From assembly GCA_947652115.1 (NCBI GenBank), contig OX393570.1, positions 2,738,317 to 2,802,316 of the forward strand: a DNA stretch of 64,000 nucleotides, given 5' to 3'. This DNA is from Blastomussa wellsi (taxonomy: Eukaryota; Cnidaria; Anthozoa; Scleractinia; Plerogyridae). The notes under the pieces are model-generated. The model did no database searches, was not told the DNA's origin, and saw only the letters and a list, made by a program, of their open reading frames with translations. Shown piece by piece: positions 1 to 11,682 of the stretch; within the stretch, counting starts at the first letter, position 1, and each line of letters opens with the position of its first letter. The translations under genes and the position numbers were made by a program.

Positions 1-99
1 TCTTTCCTTCTTGGAGATTAAAATTAAAAAAAAAACATCAGTTACAATTGCTTCGATTTGATGCTGTTTGGTCTAATTTTGATTGATTGACTAACTGAC

Positions 100-715
100 A
101 GTAGACTGACTGACCGAATAACTGATTAACTGACTGACCGATTGACTGACTGACCGACCGACCGACCAACCGATTAACTAACTGACCGACTGACTAACCA
201 ACTGACCGACCGATTAACTGACCAACCAACCGACCGACCGATTGACTGACCAACCGACCGACCGACCAATTAACTGACTGATTGATTGACTAACCAACTG
301 ACCAACCGATTAACTGACCAACCGACCGACCGATTAACTGACCAACCGACCGACCAACCGATTAACTGACCAACCGACCGACCGATTAACTGACCAACCG
401 ACCGACCGATTAACTGACCAACCGACCGACCGATTAACTGACCAACCGACCGACCGATTAATTGAGCAACCGACCGACCGACCGATTAACTGACCAACCC
501 ACCGACCGATTGACTGACCAACCGACCGATTGACTGACCAACCAACCGACCAACCGATTAACTGACCAACCGACCGACCGACCGATTAACTGACCAACCG
601 ACCGACCGATTGACTGACCAACTGACTGACCGATTAACTGACTAACCGACCGATTAACTGACCAACCGACCAGCCGATTGACTGACTGACTGACCAAAAG
701 ACAGTCAGGTTGGTT
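100..715. repeat. CCGA/CTGA-type tetranucleotide satellite
   Basis: The stretch is built almost wholly from 4-bp units such as ACCG, ACTG, ACCA and ATTA, arranged into longer units near 24-32 bp (for example CCGATTAACTGACCAACCGA). Bases 458-697 are open on the minus strand only because the units carry no stop codon in that frame; the translation is a monotonous SVG/SVN/LIG repeat and is not treated as a gene. Confidence 0.9.
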
Positions 716-873
716 GGTTGGATGGTTGATTGATCGATTTGAGTGTAGATTTATGTTCTGTAATATCTGGGAAGTGCTGTGTAAAACTTACACAGCCATT
801 AGGGAGGTAACACTATGATCTTACTCGTCTTTTGGTTTTTCCTCCCTGGGTGGTTGGCTTGCTGAACTTCTAG

Positions 874-929
874 CACCTGAATCTTTGCTGGATGATAAAC
901 TTGAAGGTGAAGATTTCTTTGGCGACTAA
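874..929 (+). CDS. possible terminal exon of an upstream plus-strand gene
   Basis: After an acceptor-like CTTCTAG the plus strand reads an acidic tail, PESLLDDKLEGEDFFGD, followed by TAA at 927-929. Its composition looks protein-like and no other exon of such a gene is in the window, so it would belong to a gene lying to the left. I do not recognise the protein. It lies inside what would be an intron of UPF3 if that gene continues leftwards, which counts against it. Chance is a serious alternative. Confidence 0.18.
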
Positions 930-1571
930 GTAAAACAAAAAGAAGCAGATTGACAAAGGCATTTGAAAGAGTTGGCGATCTAAATAATGCAATGGCTCTC
1001 TCACTATCTTTTCTCAGATCACATATTTGATGGTCGTCCAGTGTTTTTCAGAGACATACTCGAAAAATCTCCAATTTCCCAAAATTTTAACTACATCTTT
1101 ACTTCATGTTTCGCCGAAAATTTCCTGTCTCCCAACTGCCGGTAAAATCTTCAGATTCCTGTAAGAAGTTTGCTTTTCTCCCAAACAGGCATCTCCAGTA
1201 ACCAGTGTAATATAATAAAGCATGAGTAGAGCACAGTTTTGTAGTATTAACGTTATTGCATTGTAAATATTGTTTTGGGTACTACATAAATAATATATTT
1301 TGTTCAAACCATTGATCTGTTTTAGCTTCACCCAGTAATGGCACTACCAAGTGCAGGACCAACTGTAGGGTAAAATGATCCAGTAGCGAGTGACAAACTG
1401 TAGAAAGGAGCTTGCTGAAACTCTCAACTCCCATTTGACGCATACTAAATTTCTTATTAGCCCAGTAATAAAGCTGGAAGCTCAAATATGTCATAACTTC
1501 CACAAACTACAGGACTATACTGTAAGAATGATTATCTCTGCCTATATGGCAACTAATCAGATAGCTTACAG

Positions 1572-1722
1572 GCCCCGGTTGTTCAAAAGGTGGATAACGC
1601 TATCCACCAGATAAATCACTACCCAGCAGATAGTGTAGTTTGTTTTGCCAACACTTATCCACTGGATAGTGATTTATCCAGTGGATAGCATTACCCACCC
1701 TTTGAACATTTGGGTCCAGGAA
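1572..1722. mobile_element. short TIR element (MITE)
   Basis: The left end (CGGTTGTTCAAAAGGTGGAT) and the right end (read in reverse complement, AATGTTCAAAGGGTGGGTAA) match over roughly 40 bp, and both arms continue into TATCCA(C/G)(C/T)(A/G)GATAAATCACTA. The whole unit can fold into one long hairpin. It has no coding capacity, as expected of a non-autonomous DNA transposon. Confidence 0.75.
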
Positions 1723-1742
1723 GACAAAAGAAAGAACTGTAC

Positions 1743-4700
1743 CTTTGTGTGTTCCTCTCTTTCTGGTCTTCTTTTCTTCTCTGGAGTATTACGCTGTGAC
1801 AAAAAAAAGATACCAAGAAAATGATATAAATTAGTTAAGTAGAGTAAAAGTGAGTTATATTTTGTTCCATCAGCACTTACACCTGGAGATACAAATGTGG
1901 TTTAAGAAAGCTAGACGTATTTTCATGAGTACTTACAGAAGATGCAGGTCTGCCACGTGAACTCCTTTTCATTTTCAAGTACTCCAGTAATGGTGTACTC
2001 ATCTTTGTTGAATCCGATGAAGCTGGGAACAACAGAAACTCGACAAAATTAGTACACCCGACACTATAATGATCCAGACTACAGAAAGGACTAGTCTGTT
2101 CTTTAGCCTGTGTTGCTGGTGGGATTTTGTGACCGAGTGTTCATTATTGGCAGTGGAGTGCTTCTTTTTGGAAGCAAAACCATCAATTCAAGCAGTGAAG
2201 CTGCAAGGGGATTGGTGAGGGATCAAGCCCACAACTGAAGAACATGGTGGATAACATGACGGCTCGGATGATAAGTTGCTTGCACCCACTAACCATTTAG
2301 CATAGATTTTTAAGACATTATTTCTTTATTTTTAGTTTTATTAAATTGAGAAGATATATAAAACACTCGAGAGAGTGTTTCATCCCATTTCCAAGCACTT
2401 CATAGTTTGTCAAAAACACTCCGCTGGGCATCGTATTTTCCAACTCTCTTCTTGGTGCCTGGAAATGTGATGAAACACTGTCTCTCATGTTTGATGTAAA
2501 AATTGAATTACTAGAAAAGACATTTCCTGATTCCCTCCATGACACTCGGGCACATGGATCCATGGTAGTTGTATACATCATGCGCATGACATCTTTGAGA
2601 CAGTTGAATTGCGAAGATGAATACAACTACCATTCCATGATTCCCTATATATGCGTCTCATAGAGGGATTCGGCCATTTGTAGAAAATGTTTACAATAAA
2701 AGTGTTTACATTTTTTGGCTTCAATCTCCTCTAAATGAGCCTCAATACTTGGTGGAGCTTCTTCAGCTTGGTGGAGAGACTCAACAAATGTCAGGTAGTC
2801 AGGATCTAGCATTAATTTAAAATAAAAGATAGTTAATAATCACAATTATAATGTCAAACACACTTTGAGTTGAACCCTTTTAAAGCATGGGAAACAAATA
2901 ACAACTTTCACATTAAAGAAGCACTACATTCTATTAAAAATTAACACACTGGTTCTTTAATTAAAACAATTTTAACTAAAACTAAATTTTAACAGATGAT
3001 TGATGTTACTGACACAGAACCACAATGGATTTCAAGGATTCCCATGAACAATCTTGCACTTAATTTATAGTTTTTCAAATTTACAATGGTTTAGTGATGA
3101 TTTATGTAAACTAAATAACTTACACACCTTCAAGAATGGTTCCAATCTTAGGATCCTTTTTGGCTTTCTTTTTCGGCACCGCTTGATAAGGAGCATACTC
3201 CACCACAGCTGGGTATTCCACACCTGGCAGAAAAACAGTCATGTTGTTGTAATAATTAGCAATTATCCGTCAAGCTAAGTCTAGTGGGAGCTGGCACCTA
3301 ACCTTGTCGGGAGGGGCGACAGGTGGATTTCAAAGAGCTTTTACAGTAATGCAATATTATGAGCCAAAATCTGACTATAGTCCAGCATGATTGCTAACCA
3401 AAATTTAGGCAGCATTGCCTCCCACTGAATCATTAGAGTAGGATAAGCAAAAATCATGATCATCATGTGAAAAAATATCCACACCTTCTCGATGAAGGGC
3501 TATTTGGTTTGAGACCCACCCCTCCCCCTCAACCCCCTCACAATTTCCAGTCACCTTCCATGTGGTGGGTATGGATATTTTCTAGAGCTACACATTTTAA
3601 AAAGACCCTGACATTATCAAACCTACCTCTGTTGTCTGCAAAACAATAACCATCAAACTTATCTCGGAATGCTATTATATCGTCTCTGTTCTTAAAGTTG
3701 ATGTAGGCTCTTGAAAACGATATGGGACCAAAGCTGTAAAATGAAAATAAAAAGCACAATTGTCGTGAATTTACTTATTATAATTAAATCATAAACTAAT
3801 ATGATAATATGAACTGGTAATCTGTGTTAGTAGCCATTTCTGTTTAGTTCTTTCTAGCATACTGAACAGGTAAACTGAAGAAATTTGGAAAATAAGGAAA
3901 TGAAAGGTCTGCAGACCTCATATCATTGCCAACAAAATAAAAGAAGTCATGTTCAGGGAGGCCGCCAAGTTCTTCCTTCAGCAGTTCTTCAGTGAGTGAT
4001 GGAGGAAGACGACGGATAACAACCTTAAAAGATATCGAAAAAAAAAACATTAGTGATTAATGTAAACTTTTAACACAGGACTCATATCTCCAATCAAAGG
4101 CTGAAATTAAGAGATTTCAAATGGTTATTCAAAAATCTCACACAATTATAGCCATATTTCTAGATCTTGCAATCTCAGTTTTTTTCTGCAAATACATTTT
4201 TCACGTACTTGATTTTGTTTTCGAAGGTTAAGAAAGCCTCAGACTCTCAGAAAGGTATCTATCTTTCTGTCTCACTAAATCTTGAATTTACTGTTCCCTG
4301 AGCCAATTTAAATTTAAGGTTGTAAAGTGGGTATTCAGTGAATTGTCAATGCAAATTATTTAGCATAAAATTTTTACTCATCATAATATTAGTTCTTCTT
4401 CCCTCAGGGAACAAAGAAAATACAAATAAAAATAGTCACACTTTTCTGATAAAGAACCTGAATGACAAAAATAAATGACAAAAATAAATTATAAGTATTT
4501 TTGAATCTGGAGCTTATTGCAATCTCACTTTAAGATACAAAGTTGAGGAGCAACATCACGGCATTTTGATTTTTTTTGGCAACCAACCTAATTCCCCTTA
4601 AAATGAAGGAAACCTAAAACTAACAGTTACTAAGGAACAAAAACACCAAAGCGTTGATAGTAAAGCAAAATTAAAAGGAACAAGGATTGTTAAGGATGGA

Positions 4701-4976
4701 GAAGATTGAGACGGATTACAAATGAGGATTTTGAAAAAATTAGGCTAAATTTTTCAAGACTCAAACCGTGACATAGCTCCTTTACATGCAAATGACACGA
4801 TTGCATTTCACATTATTTCTCTCTCCTAGAATCAAATTTTCAATTCAGCTCGTCAGCTGAATTGAAATTAGCACAATAAACGCAGAGCATTTCAAATAAA
4901 ACACCTTTGTAGGAAATAGCAGTTTTTCTTTCTTGGTTTTGGAACTGGGTGGCTTCTCCGCTTCACTCTTCCCCAT
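1743..4976 (-). CDS. UPF3B: UPF3-like nonsense-mediated decay factor (5' part of gene)
   Basis: Links the exon junction complex to UPF2/UPF1 in mRNA surveillance; nucleus and cytoplasm. Seven exons join in consistent phase: 4976-4905, 4023-3917, 3733-3627, 3223-3128, 2805-2710, 2022-1937, 1793-1743, giving 205 codons. Residues 25 to about 125 are the Smg4/UPF3 RNP-type domain: VVIRRLPPSLT, LPEHDFFYF, RAYINFKN and FRDKFDGY agree with human UPF3B. It is followed by GVEYPAVVEYAPYQ, LEEIEAKK and TPLLEYLKMKR, which match the human order. The N-terminus (MGKSEAEKPPSSKTK) is shorter than in human. The last donor is AAG|GTACAG. The next in-frame acceptor candidate lies at bases 1-9 (AAGGAAAGA, reading KER), so the charged C-terminus and the EJC-binding motif are probably outside the window. 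Whether this single gene corresponds to vertebrate UPF3A or UPF3B cannot be decided here. Confidence 0.92.
2525..2665. repeat. imperfect inverted repeat in a UPF3 intron
   Basis: The words CTGATTCCCTCCATG and GGTAGTTGTATACATC on the left recur inverted or rearranged on the right as GATGAATACAACTACC and CATGATTCCCTATAT. The open minus-strand frame over 2318-2626 shows no recognisable domain and probably belongs to this repeat rather than to a gene. Confidence 0.4.
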
Positions 4977-5231
4977 TTCCAACGTTGAAATTACACTTGC
5001 CACAACTTCGCCAGCTTCGCCATCTTTGTTTTGGTAAAACGCTAGTTCCAGTCTTTCATCGTGTGTTTTAAATTTCGTGTATCATATACACGACGTATTT
5101 AAGTTTCAGGTGACTCCCGCTGGCATAAGTATATTTGAGTGATTTTACCTCGCATACCTCACATGACTTCCTCGCGGAAATACGTTCGCTACAAAAAGTC
5201 TATGTAATTTGTGTTAATCTTGTGATTTGTG
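4977..5231. promoter_or_regulatory. shared bidirectional promoter of UPF3 and RRAGA
   Basis: The two start codons face away from each other and are 255 bp apart, so both 5' UTRs and core promoters must fit in this stretch or overlap. I see no convincing TATA box at a sensible distance on either strand. This is expected for divergent housekeeping pairs and is inferred from layout only. Confidence 0.6.
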
Positions 5232-8200
5232 ATGGAAAAGAACGTCAAGATGAAGAAGAAGGTTACTTCTTGAATTTTTTGTCATGCACTGTTTATTTTT
5301 AAGCATTTATAGGGGTTTTAAATAGCGTAGATTTTCATGGTTTCTTCGTAAAAATTTATATAGGTTCTGTTGATGGGCAAGAGTGGCTCTGGGAAAACAA
5401 GCATGAGGTCTATTATATTTGCGAATTACATCGCAAGAGACACAAGAAGATTAGGAGCTACAAGTAAGCCTACATGTATATTCTTCAGTCCTTTTCTTGT
5501 TTTCAGCTCTTTTCTACCTGTTTTCTACTCTTTTTCTATCTGTAAATTGTCTAACGTTTACAATTACGTTTTGTCACGTACAGCAGTGTACAATATGCTT
5601 TTGCATGTGACGAGATTGTGCTGTTCCGTTCACTGTTAACTTCACAATTCTAAGATTATGAGCTTTATTTGTTTCCTCATTTAAACCTTCTTTTTTGATT
5701 TACAGTTGACGTGGAGCATTCCCATGTCCGATTTCTTGGCAACTTGGTTCTTAACCTCTGGGACTGTGGAGGGTAATAACAATTTTATCTTGCATGTTTA
5801 TATGTGTTGTGGTTTAAAGTTATCTTTGGTTTACAATTTTTTCAAGCCAGTCTGATTTTAATCTTTTGATCTCTCGTATTATCATATCGGTAATTAGCCC
5901 CCTACGCAGGCGTTATTAGGGGATTGCGTTACCACTTGTCCCCACTAACGCCTGCTTAACCGCGACCAACATTCCTTTCCCATTGTCTCTCGCCAGACAA
6001 ACTAACCAATCAGCATTGTCTGTAGGCGTTATAAAATTTCCCGCGAATCCATTCTTCGTCAGCGCTGTTGGATACAATACTCTGGTGTATTTTGATGGTT
6101 GAAACACCAAAATATTATTTATTGTGAATACAAGAGGTAAGCGTGCGAGTCTGATTCGGCCATAAGTTGGAAGGGTTAATATTTTGGGGAAGATGATCTT
6201 TCTCCCATGAACACAACAGTGGATCAGAGATGTTTATTTCAATGCTATAAAATGCTACAAAAGATTTCGCCAACTCGAAAACGCAAAGCGAAATTAATTT
6301 AGAAATCATCAAAGAGGTCCACATCCGTGGTATTTACGAGCGAATAAATCGAAGGGTAAAATTGGAAAGATTGAGCCAGTCAAAGCGAATACAACTTCAC
6401 CGCGCTGAATCATTCATTCGACAAACTTGCCACAGAACGATTTAAAATGTCCAGCGCTGCTGGGTTAAAAGGCTGGCTTGAAAATATGTTCAACTTCTCC
6501 TTTCAATAGTTCATTGGCCCTTTGATTTGAGACCTCCATTTGCTTAAAATTAGGTTTGAACAACCGACGGTTATGAACGGCGCACACTTGAAATAATATT
6601 TTTCCGAACACCAAAATCGCTACGCAGTCGTTTAGAGTCTGAAATGTGGAAACTTTGACCCACAGGCTAGCTTTTCATTTGGCTGAACTTCAGTTATTTG
6701 TTGCCGTATTGTACGTCTTTTTACGGAGCTGTGGGGAAAAATATGAAGACTGAAAATCAATGAGACTGTCGAACACACTGAAGGCAAAGCTTGATAACAA
6801 ACGACTTACCATAGCCAGTTGATAAATTAAGGAGTGTATCTCTCTTCCCTTCAGTAAATAAGTTTCCCTTCGCAAATTCTGAACTTGCTTTCATCTAAAA
6901 TGAATTTACCAGAGAAATCTCTGACTTGGAGCAAAATCAATCGTCCCTGGCAGGTTTCATCTCATCGCTTGTCTCGCGGCGGGTGAGGCGTTGTGGAGAG
7001 TTTAGTTGGTAAAATCTGATTGGCTTAGTGGCGGTCAAGGTGAAGATTGGCTTTCCGGATTATAGTGGGTAAAATCTGATTGGCGAAGCGGCGGAAAGGA
7101 ATGTTGGCCTCGGTTAACCAGATGTTAGTGGGGACAAGTGTAACGCAATCCCCTAATAACGGCTGCGTAGGAGACTAATCGGTAATCTGAAACAAAGGGA
7201 AATAAAAATCAAACTGGTTTGAAAAATTTTAAACCAAAGATAAATTATGTTGCTTCTATATTTTTATCCTTAACTAATACCATGAACATTTTGTCCAAAT
7301 CTAAGAAACGTTGTACACGAACATTCCAGGGATATTACTAGTAAGTTTCCTTAGCATGAAGCCACCAGGAGTATTTCTGCTCCTTCCTAGATGGTCCATT
7401 GCAGGGTTACCCCCACCCCCAGCATTAAATTTGCTGGTACCCATTTATACACCTGGATACAGAGAGGTACCGTGAGAGTAAAGTGTCTTGCCCAAAAACA
7501 CAATACGCAGTGCCCAAGCCAAAGCTTGAACTCAGATCTTCCGATCCGGTGTCCACTAACCATTAGGCCACTGGGCGTCCCATTCCTCCATTTCCTAGAT
7601 GTAGACTTCTGGGATTATGACCTTTTGATGATAATCTGGAAAATTTGGCCTTCTTACTTCTTGCAGACAAGAGGCATTCATGGAGAATTATTTCACAAGT
7701 CAGAGAGACAACATTTTTAGAAATGTTGAAGTGCTTATCTATGTGTTTGATGTGGAGAGTCGGGAACTCGAGAAAGATATGCACTATTATCAGACTTGCC
7801 TGGAAGCTATTCTTCAAAATTCACCAGATGCAAAGATATTCTGTCTGATTCACAAAATGGATTTGGTCCAAGAGGATCAGAGAGACTCGGTGAGAATGCT
7901 TTGTTTATGTAGGACAGTACTATGTAATTATTTTGTGGTTTAAAAATATTAAAATTTTTCTTTGGTTTTTAAACCATTTCAAGTTTTATTTTCAATTGCC
8001 TTACATTGATGATCGCAACCTGAAGCAAAGGCTGTACCTTGAGATACGATTTTGGTTACAAGTTGTGCTCTGAAAATTAATTTTCAGCGTCTGAAACATG
8101 CGAGTAGCTTAGACCTTGGGCTTCCCTTGGAATCAGCTGGTCGGACTACCTGTAAGGACCTTGCTACCTCATTTTCAGAATAACTTCACTTACCTGGGAG

Positions 8201-9536
8201 GTACAATACATGTAGCTTCCCCTAGCCAAGTACAATATGATTATTAAATAATTAATTAATTAAATGAATTAAGGTGTTAAATTATTTATTTTTGAGTACT
8301 TTCTTTCAGATTTTTAGAGAGCGTGAAGAGGATCTAAAGAGGCTGTCCAAGCCATTGGATTGTACATGTTTCCGAACATCTATCTGGGATGAAACGCTGT
8401 ACAAGGCTTGGTCATCCATTGTGTACCAACTCATTCCTAACGTTACGCAGCTGGAACAAAATCTAGAGAACTTTGCATCAATCATTGATGCAGATGAAGT
8501 CCTTCTATTTGAGAGAGCCACATTTCTAGTAAGTCTTTTTTGAACTCTGTTCTTTTGTAAAGTGTGGTGGCTTAATGGTTGGTGCACTAGACTGTACTGT
8601 GGATCAAACAGTGGGTTCAAGACCTCCTCTGGATCACTGAGTTGTGTTCTTGGGTGAGACATGTAAGGTTGGGACACATGAGGTGACAAATGGTTGTGAC
8701 ACAGTTTGCTCAGTTCGCTCAGTTTGTCACTGACCTGCCTCTCAAATTCAAACTGATTTGATTTTGTGTGACGGGTCATGGCAACAAAATTCTGGTTTTA
8801 TTTCTGTGGAATAACCAAAAATGAAGACTTGACCTTTTACCTTAGGTTTTATGTGTACCAACAGCTCTGCTTTAACATGTGAATTTCATTTCAATTTCAG
8901 GTGATTTCCTATTGTCAACGTAAGTCCCATAAAGATGTGCACAGGTTTGAAAAAATTAGCAACATCATCAAGCAGTTCAAATTAAGTTGTAGGTGAGTTA
9001 TTACGTAACTAGAATAATTTTGTTTCAGCTTTGAGCTTAAGCTGACAACATGCTTGGGGCTTAATGTACCTACTATTTTGGATGAGAAAGTACATGCATC
9101 ATTTTTAATTATAGTGGAATTTATTTCTGTGGTTTGAACATAATAGTGTTTGTGCTAAACATACTTGATTTCTGAACACTTGTTTTTTTTTTTCAAAATT
9201 TAGCTCTTTAATGTGGGAGCGAATGTGGCTTATCTGCAAGTATGGCTTTTAGGTTACAGGTTAATCTTAGTGTGGTTCCTGACCTAACTTGTTCCATTCA
9301 TGTTCTTTACAGTAAGCTACATGCTCATTTTCAAAGCATGGAAGTGCGCAATTCAGCCTTTGCGGCATTTATCGATGTCTTTACACCAAACACATACGTC
9401 ATGGTCATCATGTCAGACTCTTCAATCCGTAAGTATAACTTACCAGCACAGTTAGCTAATGGCCTTACCTGTGTGAAAATAATAATAGTAATGATAATGA
9501 TGATGATAATCATGATAATGATAATGATAATGACAG

Positions 9537-9572
<36 letters not shown>

Positions 9573-9866
9573 AATACCAGATAATAACAAACTGAAATTG
9601 AACAACTGACGAAGATTAAGGCAGATTACAAATTGTTCTAAATATTTAAATGGATAAATTAGATTCTCTATCATAACTTTGCTTTTTCCCTGTACAGTGC
9701 ACTAGTGTGCATGCAAATAATACTGTAATTTATTGAAAGTTAACAGACAGTTTTGTTTCCCACAGCGTCAGCTGCCACACAGATCAACATTCGCAATGCA
9801 AGAAAACACTTTGAGAGGCTTGAAAAGGTCTCAAGCAATGGACAGCATTCTCTGAAAGGAAGATAA
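5232..9866 (+). CDS. RRAGA: Ras-related GTP-binding protein A/B (RagA)
   Basis: Small GTPase that, in a heterodimer with RagC/D on the lysosome, recruits mTORC1 in response to amino acids. Eight exons splice in phase to 315 aa (human RRAGA is 313): 5232-5261, 5364-5463, 5706-5772, 7667-7889, 8310-8528, 8901-8992, 9313-9428, 9766-9866. The P-loop GKSGSGKT is at residues 15-22, switch II WDCGGQ at 62-67 and the G4 motif HKMD at 128-131. The C-terminal roadblock-like half includes [15 protein letters not shown] and [14 protein letters not shown]. Exon 1 is short, encoding only [10 protein letters not shown], and its donor GTTACT is weak. The start was chosen because human RRAGA also begins just before [12 protein letters not shown]. 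The C-terminus ends in QHSLKGR. Identity to human is very high throughout, so the RagA/B assignment is secure; a single invertebrate gene normally stands for both vertebrate A and B. Confidence 0.97.
5895..7177. mobile_element. complete non-autonomous TIR transposon with 9-bp TSD (Mutator-like)
   Basis: It lies in RRAGA intron 3. The left end reads TAGCCCCCTACGCAGGCGTT and the right end, reverse complemented, TAGTCTCCTACGCAGCCGTT. The similarity runs on for about 55 bp through ATTAGGGGATTGCGTTA and TTGTCCCCACTAAC. The 9-bp word ATCGGTAAT occurs immediately before the left end (5886-5894) and immediately after the right end (7178-7186). A 9-bp duplication with long TIRs is typical of Mutator-like elements. 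No transposase-length frame is present. Near the right end the motif TGGTAAAATCTGATTGGC is duplicated. Confidence 0.88.
7388..7585 (+). repeat. interspersed SINE-like repeat, copy 1
   Basis: Contains GGTACCCATTTATACACC, AGTAAAGTGTCTTGCCCAA and GATCCGGTGTCCACTAACCA. A diverged second copy is at 40100-40280, with GGTACCCATTTATATACC and GATCCGGTATCCACCAGCTC. The order of these words resembles the conserved segment of a SINE family common in marine animals; the family name is not assigned. It lies just upstream of RRAGA exon 4. Confidence 0.65.
8563..8770 (+). repeat. tRNA-like SINE candidate in RRAGA intron 5
   Basis: TGGCTTAATGGTTGGTGCAC resembles a pol III A box and GGTTCAAGACC resembles a B box about 50 bp further on. 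There is no complete cloverleaf, so this is a tRNA-derived repeat and not a tRNA gene. Confidence 0.45.
9476..9575. repeat. (GATAAT)n-like microsatellite
   Basis: Mixed GATAAT, GATGAT and AATAAT units in RRAGA intron 7, directly after exon 7. It makes both strands open, which explains the M/I-rich frames seen there. Confidence 0.9.
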
Positions 9867-10078
9867 AGAGCATGTAGTATGATAGTGTGTAGTTCCAGCC
9901 AGAAATACTGTAAATAATAGTTGTTCCATGTTAATAGGAATAACTGTTAGTTTTGTGTCTCATATTACATTGTTATTATTGCATTGGCTTATTCACCTTC
10001 ATCTAACTTCTTCCTGCCAAGTGGCGCATAATGCCGCAATTGCCTTGGCTGCAATTGACAGTTTAGTCATCATTGGTA

Positions 10079-10192
10079 GGGCCTTCTACGCAGACATCTT
10101 TTGGGCTAGTCACACAATATTCCCTCCCCCACAATCTTCACTGGAGTAGAGTGAGCCGAGGCATATTAAGAATGTCTGCATAGGAGGCTACA
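10079..10192. mobile_element. short MITE with ends like the RRAGA-intron element
   Basis: The left end is TAGGGCCTTCTACGCAGACA; the right end in reverse complement is TAGCCTCCTATGCAGACATT. Both resemble the TAGYCYCCTACGCAG termini of the element at 5895-7177. I could not read a clear target duplication here, so membership in the same family is an inference from the termini. Confidence 0.55.
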
Positions 10193-11048
10193 TTTGTAAC
10201 TATGGTACCATTTATGAATACATTAAACTTGGTAATGCCCCAACAGAGAGGTCTCAGCCACACACAAACACTACTTTTTATGGGTTATCTACCATAATTC
10301 AACATCAAATAATGAAGATGCAATTTTTTTCAGAAAATACCCATACCCCTCCCACAGAACATCTTAAGGTTGGAATTCCCCCCTCTCCAACACTCACTCT
10401 GTCAGAAATGACGCTTGGAAAGCTTACCCTAACGTTTTCAAGTTTTTCAGTTACGATCCTTATCCAAATGAACTTTCCTAATTCAATGCCGTCTTCATTT
10501 TTCACAGTTTATTAGAGCGGTTTCACTTCAACCATGAAATAGTTACTAAACAATTTGATACTTTTCTAAATTCCATTGTTTCCTTTTGTTAATAGTTTTG
10601 ACTGTTGTAGACTAATTGTTGGAGGTTTCATGGTTAGAGAAAGTCACCCTATTACCTCTTGTGTTTTTCTGTCTTGGTAAACTATTAACTCAAGGTTTCA
10701 TTCGATATGAAGTCATTAAATATATTATTATAAAGTCAGTGTTGTATGTGACTTCATTCCTGGTGACAAAGCCTCTTCCCCCTCCCTCAGAATTTTTGCA
10801 GTTGTCCTTGGATTGTAAGGGCGTTGCCACTTACAAACAGAAGTTTATTGTATTTGCTTAAAGTGATTGTTATTATTTGATGTAGTCACACTGGTATTTA
10901 AAGGAATAGCAGTGTCTATATTACTGTAGCCTGCGTTGTATATCACGGTTTTGTCCGTCTGCGATGCAGGCTAAATTACTGCTGGTTTATTTCATTTGTA
11001 GAGGCTAGTCGTGGCCTAATGTAACTCCTGCCATCATTGACTATTCGA

Positions 11049-11424
11049 CAATTAGCCATTTTTTAAACGAGCAGAGTACTGAGAATGCATAAAATCAATT
11101 AGGTTGAAAAGTAAATCCTACCAAACGAAAGAGCATCCAAGTCTTAGTTAGATTGTGAATTTTGAACGTGATTAGAGTAAAGGGAAGTCAATGCTGGGTC
11201 TTCAAGAATCCCTGAAACAAGAGAGTTAAGTATAAATAGGATGCCTGTCCCTCAAACCATCCAAAGGTCTCTCTTTTTGTGTTTGCGTTTAACCCAATAA
11301 CACATAAATTTAATAAACATGCTAATGTTTTGAATGCTCTTTCCGGTGGCGGGCTTAATTTTCTGATTGAATTGGTTTTAAATATTCGTTCCCAGTACCC
11401 TGCTAGTTTAGAAAATGGCTAATT
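11049..11424. mobile_element. MITE with CAATTAGCCATTTT termini
   Basis: The left arm CAATTAGCCATTTTTTAAAC is matched by the right arm in reverse complement, CAATTAGCCATTTTCTAAAC. Agreement continues for about 25 bp more (AGCAG, GTACTG, GAA). About 375 bp, non-coding. Confidence 0.7.
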
Positions 11425-11463
11425 GCTAACATTTGCGTGTCCTTTGTCAAATATATTCTAAGC

Positions 11464-11682
11464 CAGGAGCCCATGAGAAGGAGCCTCCATCTCCCATACT
11501 GACCATCTGAGTCAACCCTGTCCCGTATCTTTCTATTTTTAGAAACATTTCCCACGGTGGTTTTCGCGGGTGTTTTTGTAATAGCTAATCATGTGAGAGC
11601 TCACTGTTCTAAAAATAAAGATAGGGGACAGGGTTGACTCAAGGGCAAAGTACGAATGGAGGCTCCTTCTCATGGGCTCCTG
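11464..11682. mobile_element. hAT-like MITE with CAGGAGCCC termini and TSD
   Basis: Ends CAGGAGCCCATGAGAAGGAG and, reverse complemented, CAGGAGCCCATGAGAAGGAG are identical over at least 27 bp including GCCTCCAT. TCTAAGC stands directly outside both ends (11457-11463 and 11683-11689), a 7-bp target duplication. CAG...CTG ends with a 7-8 bp duplication suggest the hAT group; 7 bp rather than 8 leaves some doubt. Confidence 0.8.

Noticed and set aside
458..697. 79-codon minus-strand frame of SVG/SVN repeats
   Set aside because: It is the translation of the tetranucleotide satellite; no start context, no domain, and composition follows from the repeat.
2318..2626. 102-codon minus-strand frame in a UPF3 intron
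   Set aside because: Flanking UPF3 exons join in phase without it and the stretch looks repeat-derived.
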